A stretch of DNA of 64,000 nt from Sphaerochaeta sp. (GTDB taxonomy: Bacteria; Spirochaetota; Spirochaetia; Sphaerochaetales; Sphaerochaetaceae): positions 62,001 through 126,000 of the forward strand of contig JAGYOG010000002.1 in the NCBI GenBank assembly GCA_018399495.1, written 5' to 3'. The notes below the pieces were generated by a model. That model was not told the origin of the DNA, made no database searches, and saw nothing but the letters and a program-made list of their open reading frames with translations. Each line of letters begins with the position of its first letter. The first letter of the stretch is position 1. Made by a program: the position numbers and the translations under genes. Positions 18,766 through 27,078 of this stretch are shown piece after piece.

Positions 18766-19890
18766 ATGTCTCTGTTCATCCTCTCTTCAGACTGGCGTTT
18801 CAAGGAACAGTTCAAGCATCATTTTAGCCACGGGTTCCTTCATGAATTCACGATTGCCTATAAACTTTTGGAGGCACTAGATAGTAGTACAGCAAATCCA
18901 GAACTACTTGTCATCGATGATCACATAAACCAAGGAACTCATTGTTCAATTCTTGAACAACTCACCTACCAAAAATGCACTGTCCAAATATTGCTCTTCA
19001 CCAGCAACAAAAGCTTAATTGACAAGCAATCGTTCCAGAATCTCAATCTTCAGATAATACAAAAGGTGGGCATAAATTATGATTCCCTGTTTTCCGAGTT
19101 AGATCATTTTCTCGGAAAAACGGAGAGCAAAGAACCTAACAAAACCTATGTACCCTGTGGTCTAATCGGAAAGAGCCCTGGTATGCAGAAATTAAGAACA
19201 GACCTCTACCGATTTGCGAAACAGAACTGCTCAATTCATCTCTATGGAGAAACTGGAACCGGAAAAGAGCTTGCAGCAATATATCTTCACAGCCTCAGCT
19301 ATCCACACCGGAATATGATATCGGTCAATTGTTCACTCCTCTCCAGTTCATTGGGAAACTCGATGTTCTTCGGACATGTAAAAGGTGCCTTTACTGATAG
19401 TAAAGCAAACCTCCCAGGCATGGTCCATGAAGCCAATCAATCAACACTGTTTCTGGATGAGGTGGAAAACCTTTCTCCCTCCTTCCAAGCTTATATGCTC
19501 AGGCTCTTGGAAACTGGTCAGTATCGACATTTGGGAGACACCAAGTTGCATACATCCCGTTTCCGTCTTCTTACCGCTTCCAATGAAGATTTGGTGATGC
19601 TTATGCAAGAAAATAAAATCCGTAAGGATTTCTTTTACCGTATCAACGACGTGAATATCATCTTACCCCCATTACGGGATCATCTTGAGGATATTCCTCA
19701 GCTCTGTGAACACTTTCTTCTACGTTGTAAATCGAAGAAACAGTTAGATAAAAAGGGGTTGGAACTACTGAAAAGTTATTATTGGCCAGGCAATGTACGT
19801 CAGCTCTTCTCCACTGTCAGACGATGCATGATCAACAGTGAAGAAGAGCCGGTCGTACTGGTTACACACGATGATATCTATGTAAATTGA
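18766..19890 (+). CDS. Atypical sigma54-interaction-type AAA+ protein with receiver-like domain, no HTH
   Basis: 374 aa from the ATG at 18766, which has AGGGAG seven bases upstream; a longer frame to 18706 has no such support. Residues 1-115 look like a degenerate response-regulator receiver with LLVIDDH at the phospho-acceptor position. Residues about 130-365 are an AAA+ domain with Walker A GETGTGKE, Walker B STLFLDEVENL and the arginine region KDFFYRIND. The sigma54-contacting GAFTGA loop is changed to GAFTDS. The protein stops after the WPGNVRQL helix region, so the usual Fis-type DNA-binding domain is missing. It may regulate another AAA+ protein or act from solution; this is inference. 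Confidence 0.85.
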   Translation: MSLFILSSDWRFKEQFKHHFSHGFLHEFTIAYKLLEALDSSTANPELLVIDDHINQGTHCSILEQLTYQKCTVQILLFTSNKSLIDKQSFQNLNLQIIQKVGINYDSLFSELDHFLGKTESKEPNKTYVPCGLIGKSPGMQKLRTDLYRFAKQNCSIHLYGETGTGKELAAIYLHSLSYPHRNMISVNCSLLSSSLGNSMFFGHVKGAFTDSKANLPGMVHEANQSTLFLDEVENLSPSFQAYMLRLLETGQYRHLGDTKLHTSRFRLLTASNEDLVMLMQENKIRKDFFYRINDVNIILPPLRDHLEDIPQLCEHFLLRCKSKKQLDKKGLELLKSYYWPGNVRQLFSTVRRCMINSEEEPVVLVTHDDIYVN

Positions 19891-20042
19891 CAGACAGATT
19901 TGCTACCGCAGGATGCACAGCTTCCACTGCAAAAGGAGAATGTCGCTCCTTCTGCCTTTAAACGTTTTCTTTTCTTGATGTGTCTCACCAAGAGAAACAA
20001 AAGAAATCCCGCAGCACTAAAACCGATTACAAAATTAATCAT
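19878..20042 (-). CDS. FeoB-associated Cys-rich membrane protein
   Basis: A 54-aa protein with one membrane segment (about residues 3-20), a basic stretch RHIKKRKR, and a C-terminal cysteine motif FCSGSCASCGSKSVC. It begins 10 bp after feoB, with AGGAG seven bases before the ATG at 20042. Small proteins of this shape follow feoB in many bacteria and are thought to assist ferrous iron transport. Its last 13 bases overlap the convergent AAA+ gene. Confidence 0.88.
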   Translation of the reverse strand: MINFVIGFSAAGFLLFLLVRHIKKRKRLKAEGATFSFCSGSCASCGSKSVCQFT

Positions 20043-20052
20043 GGCTATTCTC

Positions 20053-22086
20053 CTACCATATCAAGAAACCAATAAGATTGATCATAAGAGCTACAACGTA
20101 GGCAGTCAGCATCTGAATCCCAACAGCCCCAGCAGTACGACGAACTGTTTTCAATTCCCGTTTCATTGCACCAACTGCTGCAAAACAAGGCATACAGAGT
20201 AAGTTGAATGCCATATAGGCCAAAGCAGCTTGTTTGGTACGAATATCCTGCCACAAGGTACGTAACCCTCCTTCATCGACTCCTTCCATCAATACCGCTT
20301 CAGCATAGATATCGAAAGCCTCATCAGCTGAATATCTACCATCAGAAAATCCCAAATTTAAGAGCTCGTCTCTATCCATGTTAGCGAAGTAGCCCGTTAA
20401 ATATTCCTCATTCACATCCTCACTATAGAGCTGAGCCATGGTCACTACGACCATTTCCTTAGCTATCCAACCGGTGACTACACCTACAGTGGGTCTCCAT
20501 TCTCCAAACCCAAGAGGCTTGAAGATGGGAGCAACAGTCTTACCAACCGAAGCAAGGAACGAGGTATCCATCTCAGCAAGAATTGTATCATTCTGTTCCA
20601 GGTTCTGACCGTTGAACGACGCCATATTGAAAGAAGAAAGCACCCATATCAAAATGGTTGCTGCCAGGATGATGGTTCCTGCCTTCTGGATAAATCCCTT
20701 CACCTTCTCATACCCATGAATCCAGACTGATCTTAGAGTCGGAAGCCTGTATTGGGGAAGTTCCATCAAAAAGTTGGAAACCTGTCCCTTGTATGCAATC
20801 CTATTGATCAACAGAGAAATAAGGATTGAAACCCCCATACTCAACGCATACAGAAAGAATAGAACCAAGGTCTTATTCCCATCAGCAAAAAAGATAGAAA
20901 CAAACATGATGAAAATCGGTAGCTTTCCTCCACAAGGCATGAACCCGGCAAGTAGGGTGGTTATCCTTCTATCCTTCTCACTGTCCAGCGTTCTGGTGGC
21001 CATGATGGCTGGGACAGAGCACCCAAAGCCCATCAAGAGGGGTATGAAAGAACGACCACTCAATCCAAATCGCCTAAAGATTCTATCCATCACAAATGCA
21101 ACACGGGCCATATAACCGCTATCTTCCAGAAAACTCATCAGCAGATAAAGGACCAAGATAAGCGGAAGGAATCCAATAATTGCTCCCATTCCTTCCAGTA
21201 CACCATCAATAACCAGACTGTAAGCCCATGGAGCAGCGCCTGCTGCCAATAATCCATGTGATACCAAGTCGGTAAGCCATCCCCAGAGTGTCTCCACAAC
21301 GGTTGCAAGCGCTATCCCTGGACTGGAAAATCCTTCAATAAAGAGAAAGTTCTCGCTAAAAGTGGCGGCAAAGAGCAGATACATCACCACTGCAAAAACG
21401 GGCAGAGCAAAGATACGATGTGTCAGTACCTTATCAATCTTGTCACTCCGGCTTTCCTTGAATCCTTCCAAAGAAGCACCTCTGCAAACAGCTTTCTCTA
21501 CCAATGAGGTTATATACGTATACCTTTGGTCAGCAAGAGTATCCTCATCCACAGTCCCATTAAGGCGGTAGATATCCAACAATTTTGGATGTCTATTGGC
21601 CTGAATGGTGTGCATAACTGCCTCCATCAGTTGATCAAGCCCTTTGTTGGTCCTTGCCTCTATCGGAACAACAGCAACACCGAGCTCCGCTTCCAATCGC
21701 TTACAGTCTATTGTATCTCCCTTCAACCGAACTTCATCCATCATGTTGATGGCCAGAACGGTAGGAACTCCCGTTTCCATGATCTGCAATGCAAGATAGA
21801 GATTTCGCTCCAAACTGGTACCATCGAGAACATCAATGACACACTCAGGTTTCTCTTCAACGATAAAAGTTCTGGTTATGATCTCTTCAGCACTATACGG
21901 ACTGAGTGAGTATGTTCCAGGAAGGTCCAGGATGGAGAATCTAGTATCCTTCCTATAGACACCTTCTTTCTTGTCTACGGTTACTCCTGGCCAGTTTCCT
22001 ACATGCTGGCGAGATCCGGTTAGCGCATTGAATACTGTGGTCTTCCCGGAGTTTGGATTTCCGGCAAGAGCTATGGTTGTGGGCAT
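20053..22086 (-). CDS. feoB: Ferrous iron transport protein B
   Basis: Inner-membrane Fe(II) uptake protein, 677 aa. The N-terminal G domain has GNPNSGKTTVFN (G1), WPGVTVDKKEG (G2), DLPGTYSL (G3) and NMMDEVRLKG (G4). After the helical GDI region come two gate repeats with conserved cysteines, one in the segment FMPCGGKLPIF. The C-terminal membrane part is complete. The operon order is feoA, feoA, feoB, Cys-rich protein. A palindrome matching the one before feoA lies in the gap upstream of this gene. Confidence 0.98.
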   Translation of the reverse strand: MPTTIALAGNPNSGKTTVFNALTGSRQHVGNWPGVTVDKKEGVYRKDTRFSILDLPGTYSLSPYSAEEIITRTFIVEEKPECVIDVLDGTSLERNLYLALQIMETGVPTVLAINMMDEVRLKGDTIDCKRLEAELGVAVVPIEARTNKGLDQLMEAVMHTIQANRHPKLLDIYRLNGTVDEDTLADQRYTYITSLVEKAVCRGASLEGFKESRSDKIDKVLTHRIFALPVFAVVMYLLFAATFSENFLFIEGFSSPGIALATVVETLWGWLTDLVSHGLLAAGAAPWAYSLVIDGVLEGMGAIIGFLPLILVLYLLMSFLEDSGYMARVAFVMDRIFRRFGLSGRSFIPLLMGFGCSVPAIMATRTLDSEKDRRITTLLAGFMPCGGKLPIFIMFVSIFFADGNKTLVLFFLYALSMGVSILISLLINRIAYKGQVSNFLMELPQYRLPTLRSVWIHGYEKVKGFIQKAGTIILAATILIWVLSSFNMASFNGQNLEQNDTILAEMDTSFLASVGKTVAPIFKPLGFGEWRPTVGVVTGWIAKEMVVVTMAQLYSEDVNEEYLTGYFANMDRDELLNLGFSDGRYSADEAFDIYAEAVLMEGVDEGGLRTLWQDIRTKQAALAYMAFNLLCMPCFAAVGAMKRELKTVRRTAGAVGIQMLTAYVVALMINLIGFLIW

Positions 22087-22106
22087 AAGTACTCCTCTGA
22101 ATATTT

Positions 22107-22122
22107 GTTAGATATTGCTAAC
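22107..22122. promoter_or_regulatory. Second feo palindrome, GTTAG-N6-CTAAC
   Basis: An inverted repeat with the same half-sites and the same 6-bp spacer as the palindrome at 22625-22642. It sits between the second feoA and feoB, 20 bp upstream of the feoB start. It may be an internal operator for a metal-responsive repressor. Confidence 0.5.
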
Positions 22123-22144
22123 TATAAGGGTAAAAAAAAGGGTT

Positions 22145-22369
22145 TTATAACATCTCAACTTCAATCAAGGAAGCTTCCTGCTTTCTTAGACTCAATTGAT
22201 AACCTCGTACCGTCAGCTCTAAGGGATCTCCTAAGGGAGCTACCTTTATTAACTGTACAACCACACGTGGGGTAATTCCCATATCCAAAATCCGCCTGCG
22301 CAATGCTCCTTGAGTCCCGATGGACAGAACTCTTGCCTTGTCCCCAGGACGTAGTGACCCTAATGTCAT
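22145..22369 (-). CDS. feoA: FeoA domain protein, second copy
   Basis: A 74-aa SH3-like FeoA protein with the family pattern: LRPGDKARVLSI at the start, RRRILDMGITPRVVV in the middle and RGYQLSLRKQEASLIEVEML at the end. FeoA proteins bind FeoB and support Fe(II) uptake. I use the ATG at 22369, which has GAGGAG upstream; an upstream ATG at 22408 overlaps the previous stop and has no ribosome site. Confidence 0.93.
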   Translation of the reverse strand: MTLGSLRPGDKARVLSIGTQGALRRRILDMGITPRVVVQLIKVAPLGDPLELTVRGYQLSLRKQEASLIEVEML

Positions 22370-22397
22370 ATCTCTATCTCCTCGTCTTATAACGATA

Positions 22398-22610
22398 TTA
22401 TGCAACATTAATTCGGTGTGCTAGTCCTCGACTCAAAGCAAGGCGGACACCTTTGATGGAAAGAATAATCCCCTGATTGCTGTTTCCCACAACCTCAACA
22501 CATGCTCCTGCAACGAATCCCATATCCAAGAGATGCTGTTTTAAAGCGTCTTCTCCATGTAGTCCTACAATCTTTCTTGTTTCCCCGACTTGAGCAAGTG
22601 ATATTGGCAT
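22398..22610 (-). CDS. feoA: FeoA domain protein, first copy
   Basis: A 70-aa FeoA protein (SLAQVGETRKIVGL, LLDMGFVAGACVEVV, LSIKGVRLALSRGLA). The ATG at 22610 has GGAGG seven bases upstream. A reading frame from 22643 would translate the palindromic operator, so I reject it. It differs clearly from the second copy, so the pair is not a recent duplication. Confidence 0.93.
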   Translation of the reverse strand: MPISLAQVGETRKIVGLHGEDALKQHLLDMGFVAGACVEVVGNSNQGIILSIKGVRLALSRGLAHRINVA

Positions 22611-22624
22611 AGGTAAACCTCCAT

Positions 22625-22642
22625 TGTTAGACTTAGCTAACA
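22625..22642. promoter_or_regulatory. Palindromic operator before the feo operon, TGTTAG-N6-CTAACA
   Basis: A perfect 6-bp inverted repeat with a 6-bp spacer, directly after the predicted transcription start of the feo operon. Its placement and its repetition before feoB fit binding by an iron-responsive repressor. The family (Fur or DtxR/TroR type) cannot be decided from two sites. Confidence 0.6.
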
Positions 22643-22651
22643 TACGTAATA

Positions 22652-22680
22652 GTTATAACCTACCCTATATTCCTTGTCAA
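22652..22680 (-). promoter_or_regulatory. feo operon promoter
   Basis: Minus strand TTGACA (22680-22675), 17-bp spacer, TATAAC (22657-22652). A near-consensus promoter immediately upstream of the palindromic operator. Confidence 0.7.
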
Positions 22681-22697
22681 GGCTGAGAATGATATAC

Positions 22698-24224
22698 TTA
22701 TAAAAGTGTTACAAACCTGTCTCTTCCTGCTTTCTTAGCCTGGTAGAGTGCTTGGTCCGCCCGTTTGAGCACATCAATCTCAGATTTATCACTGGGAAGG
22801 AAGGATGCGAACCCAAGTGAAATGGTCAGCGTTATCTGGGTAGTCTCATGTTCGACTTCCACAGTTCTTGCTGCACCGAGCAAGGACTCTGCCATCTTGT
22901 TTGTTTGTTCTGTTGTAAGTGGAGGACACACAATGAGAAACTCATCACCACCCCACCTAAAAAGCGCATCCTTTGAGCATGCCAAATCCTGCAGTGTTTC
23001 GGTAAGCTGTATCAGACACCTATCTCCTGCATCATGTCCGAAGGTATCATTGATATGTTTGAAAAAATCAATATCGAAGATTGACACTAACCCGGCACCA
23101 TTACCCTTCTTGTTCTCGAGATAGGCTTTCTTCAAGGCCAATAAACCACTTCTACGATTTCCAATTCCGGTTAATGGGTCCCTATAGACTTGATCCTCAA
23201 GGTTTTTTGAATGAATTTTATTCCGTTGATGCTCCAGTCCTATCAGCAGGACAGAATGAAGAACAAAGAGCAGAATAATTGCACCAATGAAAATCGGGGT
23301 AATTTGCCCCACAATACTTGCACTCTTGTTTGCTGTATCCTCTACATACAAGGCAAGATCATCAAGGTGGATGCCCATTGCAACAATCCATTTAAAATCC
23401 TCGTAGTGTCTTGCATAGGTGAGTTTCTCTGAGATGACATCACTATCCATTTTCTTGAAGAAATAGGTAAAGTAAAGCTCTCCATCCTTTTTGATCCCTT
23501 CCAACTCAGTCTTGTAGGGAGTTGTTCCCTGTACATCTGTCATGTCGGTAGAGAGATATTCCCCCACAGAATCACGAAGGTTGGGATGAATTCTTCGGAT
23601 AGCATAATTATCGCCACCCTCATAGTTAATCACCTCATTGACCCAGATATAGGAATTCTCCGGATACTCACTATTGTATATTTCTTTTGCAATGTACTTT
23701 TTCACTTCCTCATCGATTAATTCTTGAGAAATTCCGATAAAGAGGGTGTAGGGTGCATATGAGTGTAATTCATACAACTGGTAACCGTGAAGTAGTTTGT
23801 TTACCACTTCAATGGGAGGATCTGATTCCGGGATGATTCCTTGGCTATCCAAAAATACCTCCCCGGTTTCTCGTTGCCAAAGTACTGCTGTCCAAATGGG
23901 GGATACTTCCTGAGTAAAAAAGGAATTTGCTAGCTGAGGAAAGGTCTCAACATTAGCTGCATAGGCAGTATCCATATGCCATTTGATTTGTGCTAGCTGC
24001 TTTTTATATTCCGTTTGGTGGATTGCTCGTTGTGTATCGATCCGATTGATTTGGTTACTAACTGAACTATAGAGGAACTGTCGTTTCAACGTTTCGAGAG
24101 TCTGGGAAGTCTGCTCACTGTACACCCGCTCTATTCTAGATAAGGTGCCCAAAGAAAAAACTACCAACAATAAAGTCGAAATTAGAACCAGAGAGGTACT
24201 CAGTATCCATGTATTGCGTTTCAT
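22698..24224 (-). CDS. Membrane-bound diguanylate cyclase with extracytoplasmic sensor domain
   Basis: 508 aa from the ATG at 24224, which follows TAGGAGG. An N-terminal membrane segment (about 5-28), a roughly 250-aa periplasmic region resembling a CACHE sensor, a second membrane segment (about 300-325) and a C-terminal GGDEF domain are visible. The active motif WGGDEF is intact and a DPLTGIGNRR start is present, so c-di-GMP synthesis is expected. The usual RxxD inhibitory site upstream of GGDEF is absent. The ligand is unknown. It is transcribed away from a DnaA-box cluster. Confidence 0.93.
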   Translation of the reverse strand: MKRNTWILSTSLVLISTLLLVVFSLGTLSRIERVYSEQTSQTLETLKRQFLYSSVSNQINRIDTQRAIHQTEYKKQLAQIKWHMDTAYAANVETFPQLANSFFTQEVSPIWTAVLWQRETGEVFLDSQGIIPESDPPIEVVNKLLHGYQLYELHSYAPYTLFIGISQELIDEEVKKYIAKEIYNSEYPENSYIWVNEVINYEGGDNYAIRRIHPNLRDSVGEYLSTDMTDVQGTTPYKTELEGIKKDGELYFTYFFKKMDSDVISEKLTYARHYEDFKWIVAMGIHLDDLALYVEDTANKSASIVGQITPIFIGAIILLFVLHSVLLIGLEHQRNKIHSKNLEDQVYRDPLTGIGNRRSGLLALKKAYLENKKGNGAGLVSIFDIDFFKHINDTFGHDAGDRCLIQLTETLQDLACSKDALFRWGGDEFLIVCPPLTTEQTNKMAESLLGAARTVEVEHETTQITLTISLGFASFLPSDKSEIDVLKRADQALYQAKKAGRDRFVTLL

Positions 24225-24240
24225 CACCCCTCCTAGAAAA

Positions 24241-24269
24241 ACTGTATCACAGCTTTTCATGCTGGACAA
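24241..24269 (-). promoter_or_regulatory. Predicted promoter of the GGDEF gene
   Basis: Minus strand TTGTCC (24269-24264), 17-bp spacer, TACAGT (24246-24241). It gives a short leader of about 10 nt carrying GGAGG. Confidence 0.5.
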
Positions 24270-24377
24270 GATTTTGCACTAACAGCAGTTTTTTGTTGGA
24301 CAAAACACATCATTACATATTCCAGGCTAAGTCACCTAAGAAGGTAAGTTACTACACAAAATACAATGTGCAAAGGT

Positions 24378-24630
24378 TGTGGATAACTTGTTGATAACTC
24401 GTTTATTTGTTATAAATCCAACCTCCTTACTAAACAATAAGAAGTGCATTAAACCTATATAAAAATACGATGAAACCTGTTTGGTAAACTTATGTTTTAT
24501 TTATTTCAATGTATATAGTTGTCATATCCATCGATACCGTATAAAAACCTCTAGTTCTTATTGGAAATTAGTCCTAACTGCACCCTATGTCAACCTAGGT
24601 ACCGTTTGGTTGTGGATAGCTTGTGGATAA
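24378..24630. other. DnaA-box cluster in a gene-free stretch between murA and the GGDEF gene
   Basis: Perfect boxes TGTGGATAA at 24378-24386 and 24622-24630. One-mismatch boxes are TGTTGATAA at 24389-24397 and TGTGGATAG at 24611-24619. All lie in the same orientation, in two pairs flanking about 210 bp of AT-rich DNA. The whole gap 24270-24680 holds no gene I can support. It resembles a DnaA-titration or secondary unwinding region. Confidence 0.6.
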
Positions 24631-24680
24631 CTTCTGGACTAGGCTGTAGACAACCGAGCGAAATTCAGTAAAACAGGGAT

Positions 24681-25970
24681 TTACGCATCCCGTTCGATGG
24701 CTAAACCAAGGGCTTGGAGTTTACCACTCAAGTTTTCATAACCTCGTTCAATCTGATAAATATTCTGGATGACACTAACACCTTTTGCACAAGCAGCGGC
24801 AATTACAAGCGCCATTCCAGCTCGTACATCAGGACTGGAAAGTTCTGAACCTAGCAGTTGACTAGGCCCGTTGACCACTGCACGATGCGGGTCACAGAGA
24901 ATTATATCAGCTCCCATCCTAATCAACCAATCAACGAAGAACATCCGCGACTCAAACATCTTCTCATGAATAAGGATAGAACCTTCCATCTGGGTAGCGC
25001 AGACAGTGATGATGCTCAACAGGTCAGCAGGGAAACCAGGCCAAGGAGCATCATCAATCTTAGCTGTATGCCCTCCTACTTCCTTTGCAAGAATCCGTTT
25101 CTGTCTTTTTGGTACAAGGATAGAAGATGGCCCATCAATAACGAAGGTGATCCCAATGCGCTCAAAGCCTAAACGAATCATTCTTAGATGTTCAGGATCG
25201 ACACCCTTAAGCAACAACTGTCCTTCAGTTGCACCAGCTAGGCCAATATAGGAACCAGCTTCCATGTAATCAGCTGTAAGACGAAACTCACAGCCATGGA
25301 GTTTCTTCTGACCGGAAACATAGAGCCGGTTGGAACCAATTCCCTCAATACGACACCCCATGCTGTTGAGCATTCGGCAAAGGTCCTGTACATGAGGCTC
25401 ACTTGCTGCATTGTTGATAATGCTTTCTCCCTCGGCAAGCGATGAAGCCATGAGAACATTCTCCGTCGCCGTGACGGAAGCTTCATCAAGGAAGATGTCA
25501 TTTGCCTTTAACCTGCTTCCCTTGGCTTTGATATGAATCTCCCCTTCCTCATTGATTAGGCAAGAAGCCCCCAAGACAGAAAGGCCAATGAAGTGTGTGT
25601 CAAGTCTACGTAGCCCGATAACATCTCCTCCAGGGGGAGTTAAACGAACTTCATCGGTAGTAGCCAACAATGGACCCAAAAGGAGAATGGACCCTCTTAC
25701 GGATTGGACAAGTTTTTTCTTGAGGCTACCGCTCCTTCCTCCACTCATGATGGTATAAGTGTTGGCATCCTCTTTGACTACCTTAGAACCAAGGTTTTCC
25801 AAGAGTTTAATCATAACCTGAACATCCTCTATATCTGGGATGTTCAATAATCTAACAGGTTCATTTGTCAACAAGGTAGCAGCAAGACAAGGAAGCGCAC
25901 CATTTTTGTTTCCACTAATCTGCACCTCACCACTTGCAGGATTTCCGCCGGTTATCCGATACGCTCCCAT
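24681..25970 (-). CDS. murA: UDP-N-acetylglucosamine 1-carboxyvinyltransferase, Asp variant
   Basis: First committed step of peptidoglycan synthesis: transfer of enolpyruvate from PEP to UDP-GlcNAc. 429 aa from the ATG at 25970, which has GAGGAGG upstream; a longer frame starting at 26081 runs into the divergent kinase gene. The N-terminal SGNKNGALPCLAA block and the RGSILLLGPLLA segment are typical. The catalytic loop reads PPGGDVIG, placing Asp116 where most MurA have the fosfomycin-binding cysteine. Asp at this position is known from mycobacteria, chlamydiae and Borrelia and makes the enzyme fosfomycin-insensitive while active. Confidence 0.96.
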   Translation of the reverse strand: MGAYRITGGNPASGEVQISGNKNGALPCLAATLLTNEPVRLLNIPDIEDVQVMIKLLENLGSKVVKEDANTYTIMSGGRSGSLKKKLVQSVRGSILLLGPLLATTDEVRLTPPGGDVIGLRRLDTHFIGLSVLGASCLINEEGEIHIKAKGSRLKANDIFLDEASVTATENVLMASSLAEGESIINNAASEPHVQDLCRMLNSMGCRIEGIGSNRLYVSGQKKLHGCEFRLTADYMEAGSYIGLAGATEGQLLLKGVDPEHLRMIRLGFERIGITFVIDGPSSILVPKRQKRILAKEVGGHTAKIDDAPWPGFPADLLSIITVCATQMEGSILIHEKMFESRMFFVDWLIRMGADIILCDPHRAVVNGPSQLLGSELSSPDVRAGMALVIAAACAKGVSVIQNIYQIERGYENLSGKLQALGLAIERDA

Positions 25971-26023
25971 TGCTGCCTCCTCGTTCATCCTACCCTTGGC
26001 AAGATAGTTTCGCAAGCTTCTTG

Positions 26024-26053
26024 TTGAATACAGATAGAAAGCAATGGTAGAAT
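26024..26053 (+). promoter_or_regulatory. Predicted near-leaderless promoter of the PfkB kinase gene
   Basis: TTGAAT at 26024-26029, 18-bp spacer, TAGAAT at 26048-26053, then 8 nt to the ATG at 26062 with no ribosome site. Confidence 0.45.
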
Positions 26054-26061
26054 AGCTGTAC

Positions 26062-27078
26062 ATGAAAGAGAGCGAGCACATGGTCTATGGTATTGGAAAT
26101 CCCCTCATCGACATCATTGTCAGTGTTGAGGAACATGATATTACATCACTTGGAATTCACAAGGGTACCATGGCCTTGATCGGTCCCCAGAGAATGGAAG
26201 AGCTTATGCTCCTCTCCAAGGAACGCAAAACCACCTACAGCTGTGGAGGCTCCTGTCCCAACACAATCATTGCGCTTGCCTCACTGGGAGTTAAGGCAAC
26301 CCTCGCAGGGAAGATTGGCAGTGATGAGAATGGACGCATCTACCAAGAGCGTCTCAAGGAACTAGGGGTTGCCGACCAGCTTGCTACAACCGATAAGGAA
26401 ATGACTGGTTCTACTGTCATCCTCATAACTCCTGATAGTGAGCGGAGTATGAACACCTTTCTTGGGGCAAACCGGTTATATGAGAAAAATGATGTGAATG
26501 AAGAAACTGTAGAAAAAGCATCCTTTTTTCACTTTACTGGCTATATGTGGGACACCAAAAGCCAGCAAGAGGCCATCAAAAAGGCTCTGGATATTGCAAA
26601 AGCCAATAATACGATTGTCTCTTTTGATCTAGCTGACCCATTCGCTGTAGGACGCTACAGAGAACCTTTCCTGAAACTCATCGAGCAAGAGTGTGATATT
26701 GTGTTTGCAAACAGGGAAGAAGCAAGAATCCTCTTTGATAATTATGACCCCTATGAGTGTTGCCGTTCCATGGGAAAGCTCTGCAGGACAGCCATTGTAA
26801 AGAATGGGAAAAAAGGTTCTTACGTCAGTCACGAAAGAAAGATCATAAATATTCCGGTCAAGGGACCAGTGGTTCCCATCGATACCACTGGTGCTGGGGA
26901 CGTGTATGCTGCAGGATTTCTCTATGGATTGTACCATGACTACTCAATTAAGGATTCAGGTACGATAGCATCCATCCTTGCTGGTGAAATCATCACCCAA
27001 CGTGGAGCCCAGTTCAGCAAGGAGAAAGCAAAAGAACTCAGAGATCTCTTTGCATCAGGAACGTGGAAAATGCTGTAG
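26062..27078 (+). CDS. PfkB-family carbohydrate or nucleoside kinase
   Basis: A 338-aa ribokinase-fold kinase. GIGNPLIDIIVSV opens the domain, CGGSCPNTIIALASLG is the first signature region, and DTTGAGDVYAAGFLYG carries the anion hole and catalytic Asp near the C-terminus. The N-terminal pattern resembles adenosine-kinase-like members, but the substrate cannot be fixed from sequence. It is divergent from murA. Its last 24 bp overlap the convergent MFS gene. Confidence 0.9.
   Translation: MKESEHMVYGIGNPLIDIIVSVEEHDITSLGIHKGTMALIGPQRMEELMLLSKERKTTYSCGGSCPNTIIALASLGVKATLAGKIGSDENGRIYQERLKELGVADQLATTDKEMTGSTVILITPDSERSMNTFLGANRLYEKNDVNEETVEKASFFHFTGYMWDTKSQQEAIKKALDIAKANNTIVSFDLADPFAVGRYREPFLKLIEQECDIVFANREEARILFDNYDPYECCRSMGKLCRTAIVKNGKKGSYVSHERKIINIPVKGPVVPIDTTGAGDVYAAGFLYGLYHDYSIKDSGTIASILAGEIITQRGAQFSKEKAKELRDLFASGTWKML

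Noticed and set aside
25971-26081. N-terminal extension of murA
   Set aside because: It would overlap the divergent kinase gene start, and a strong GAGGAGG precedes the internal ATG at 25970.
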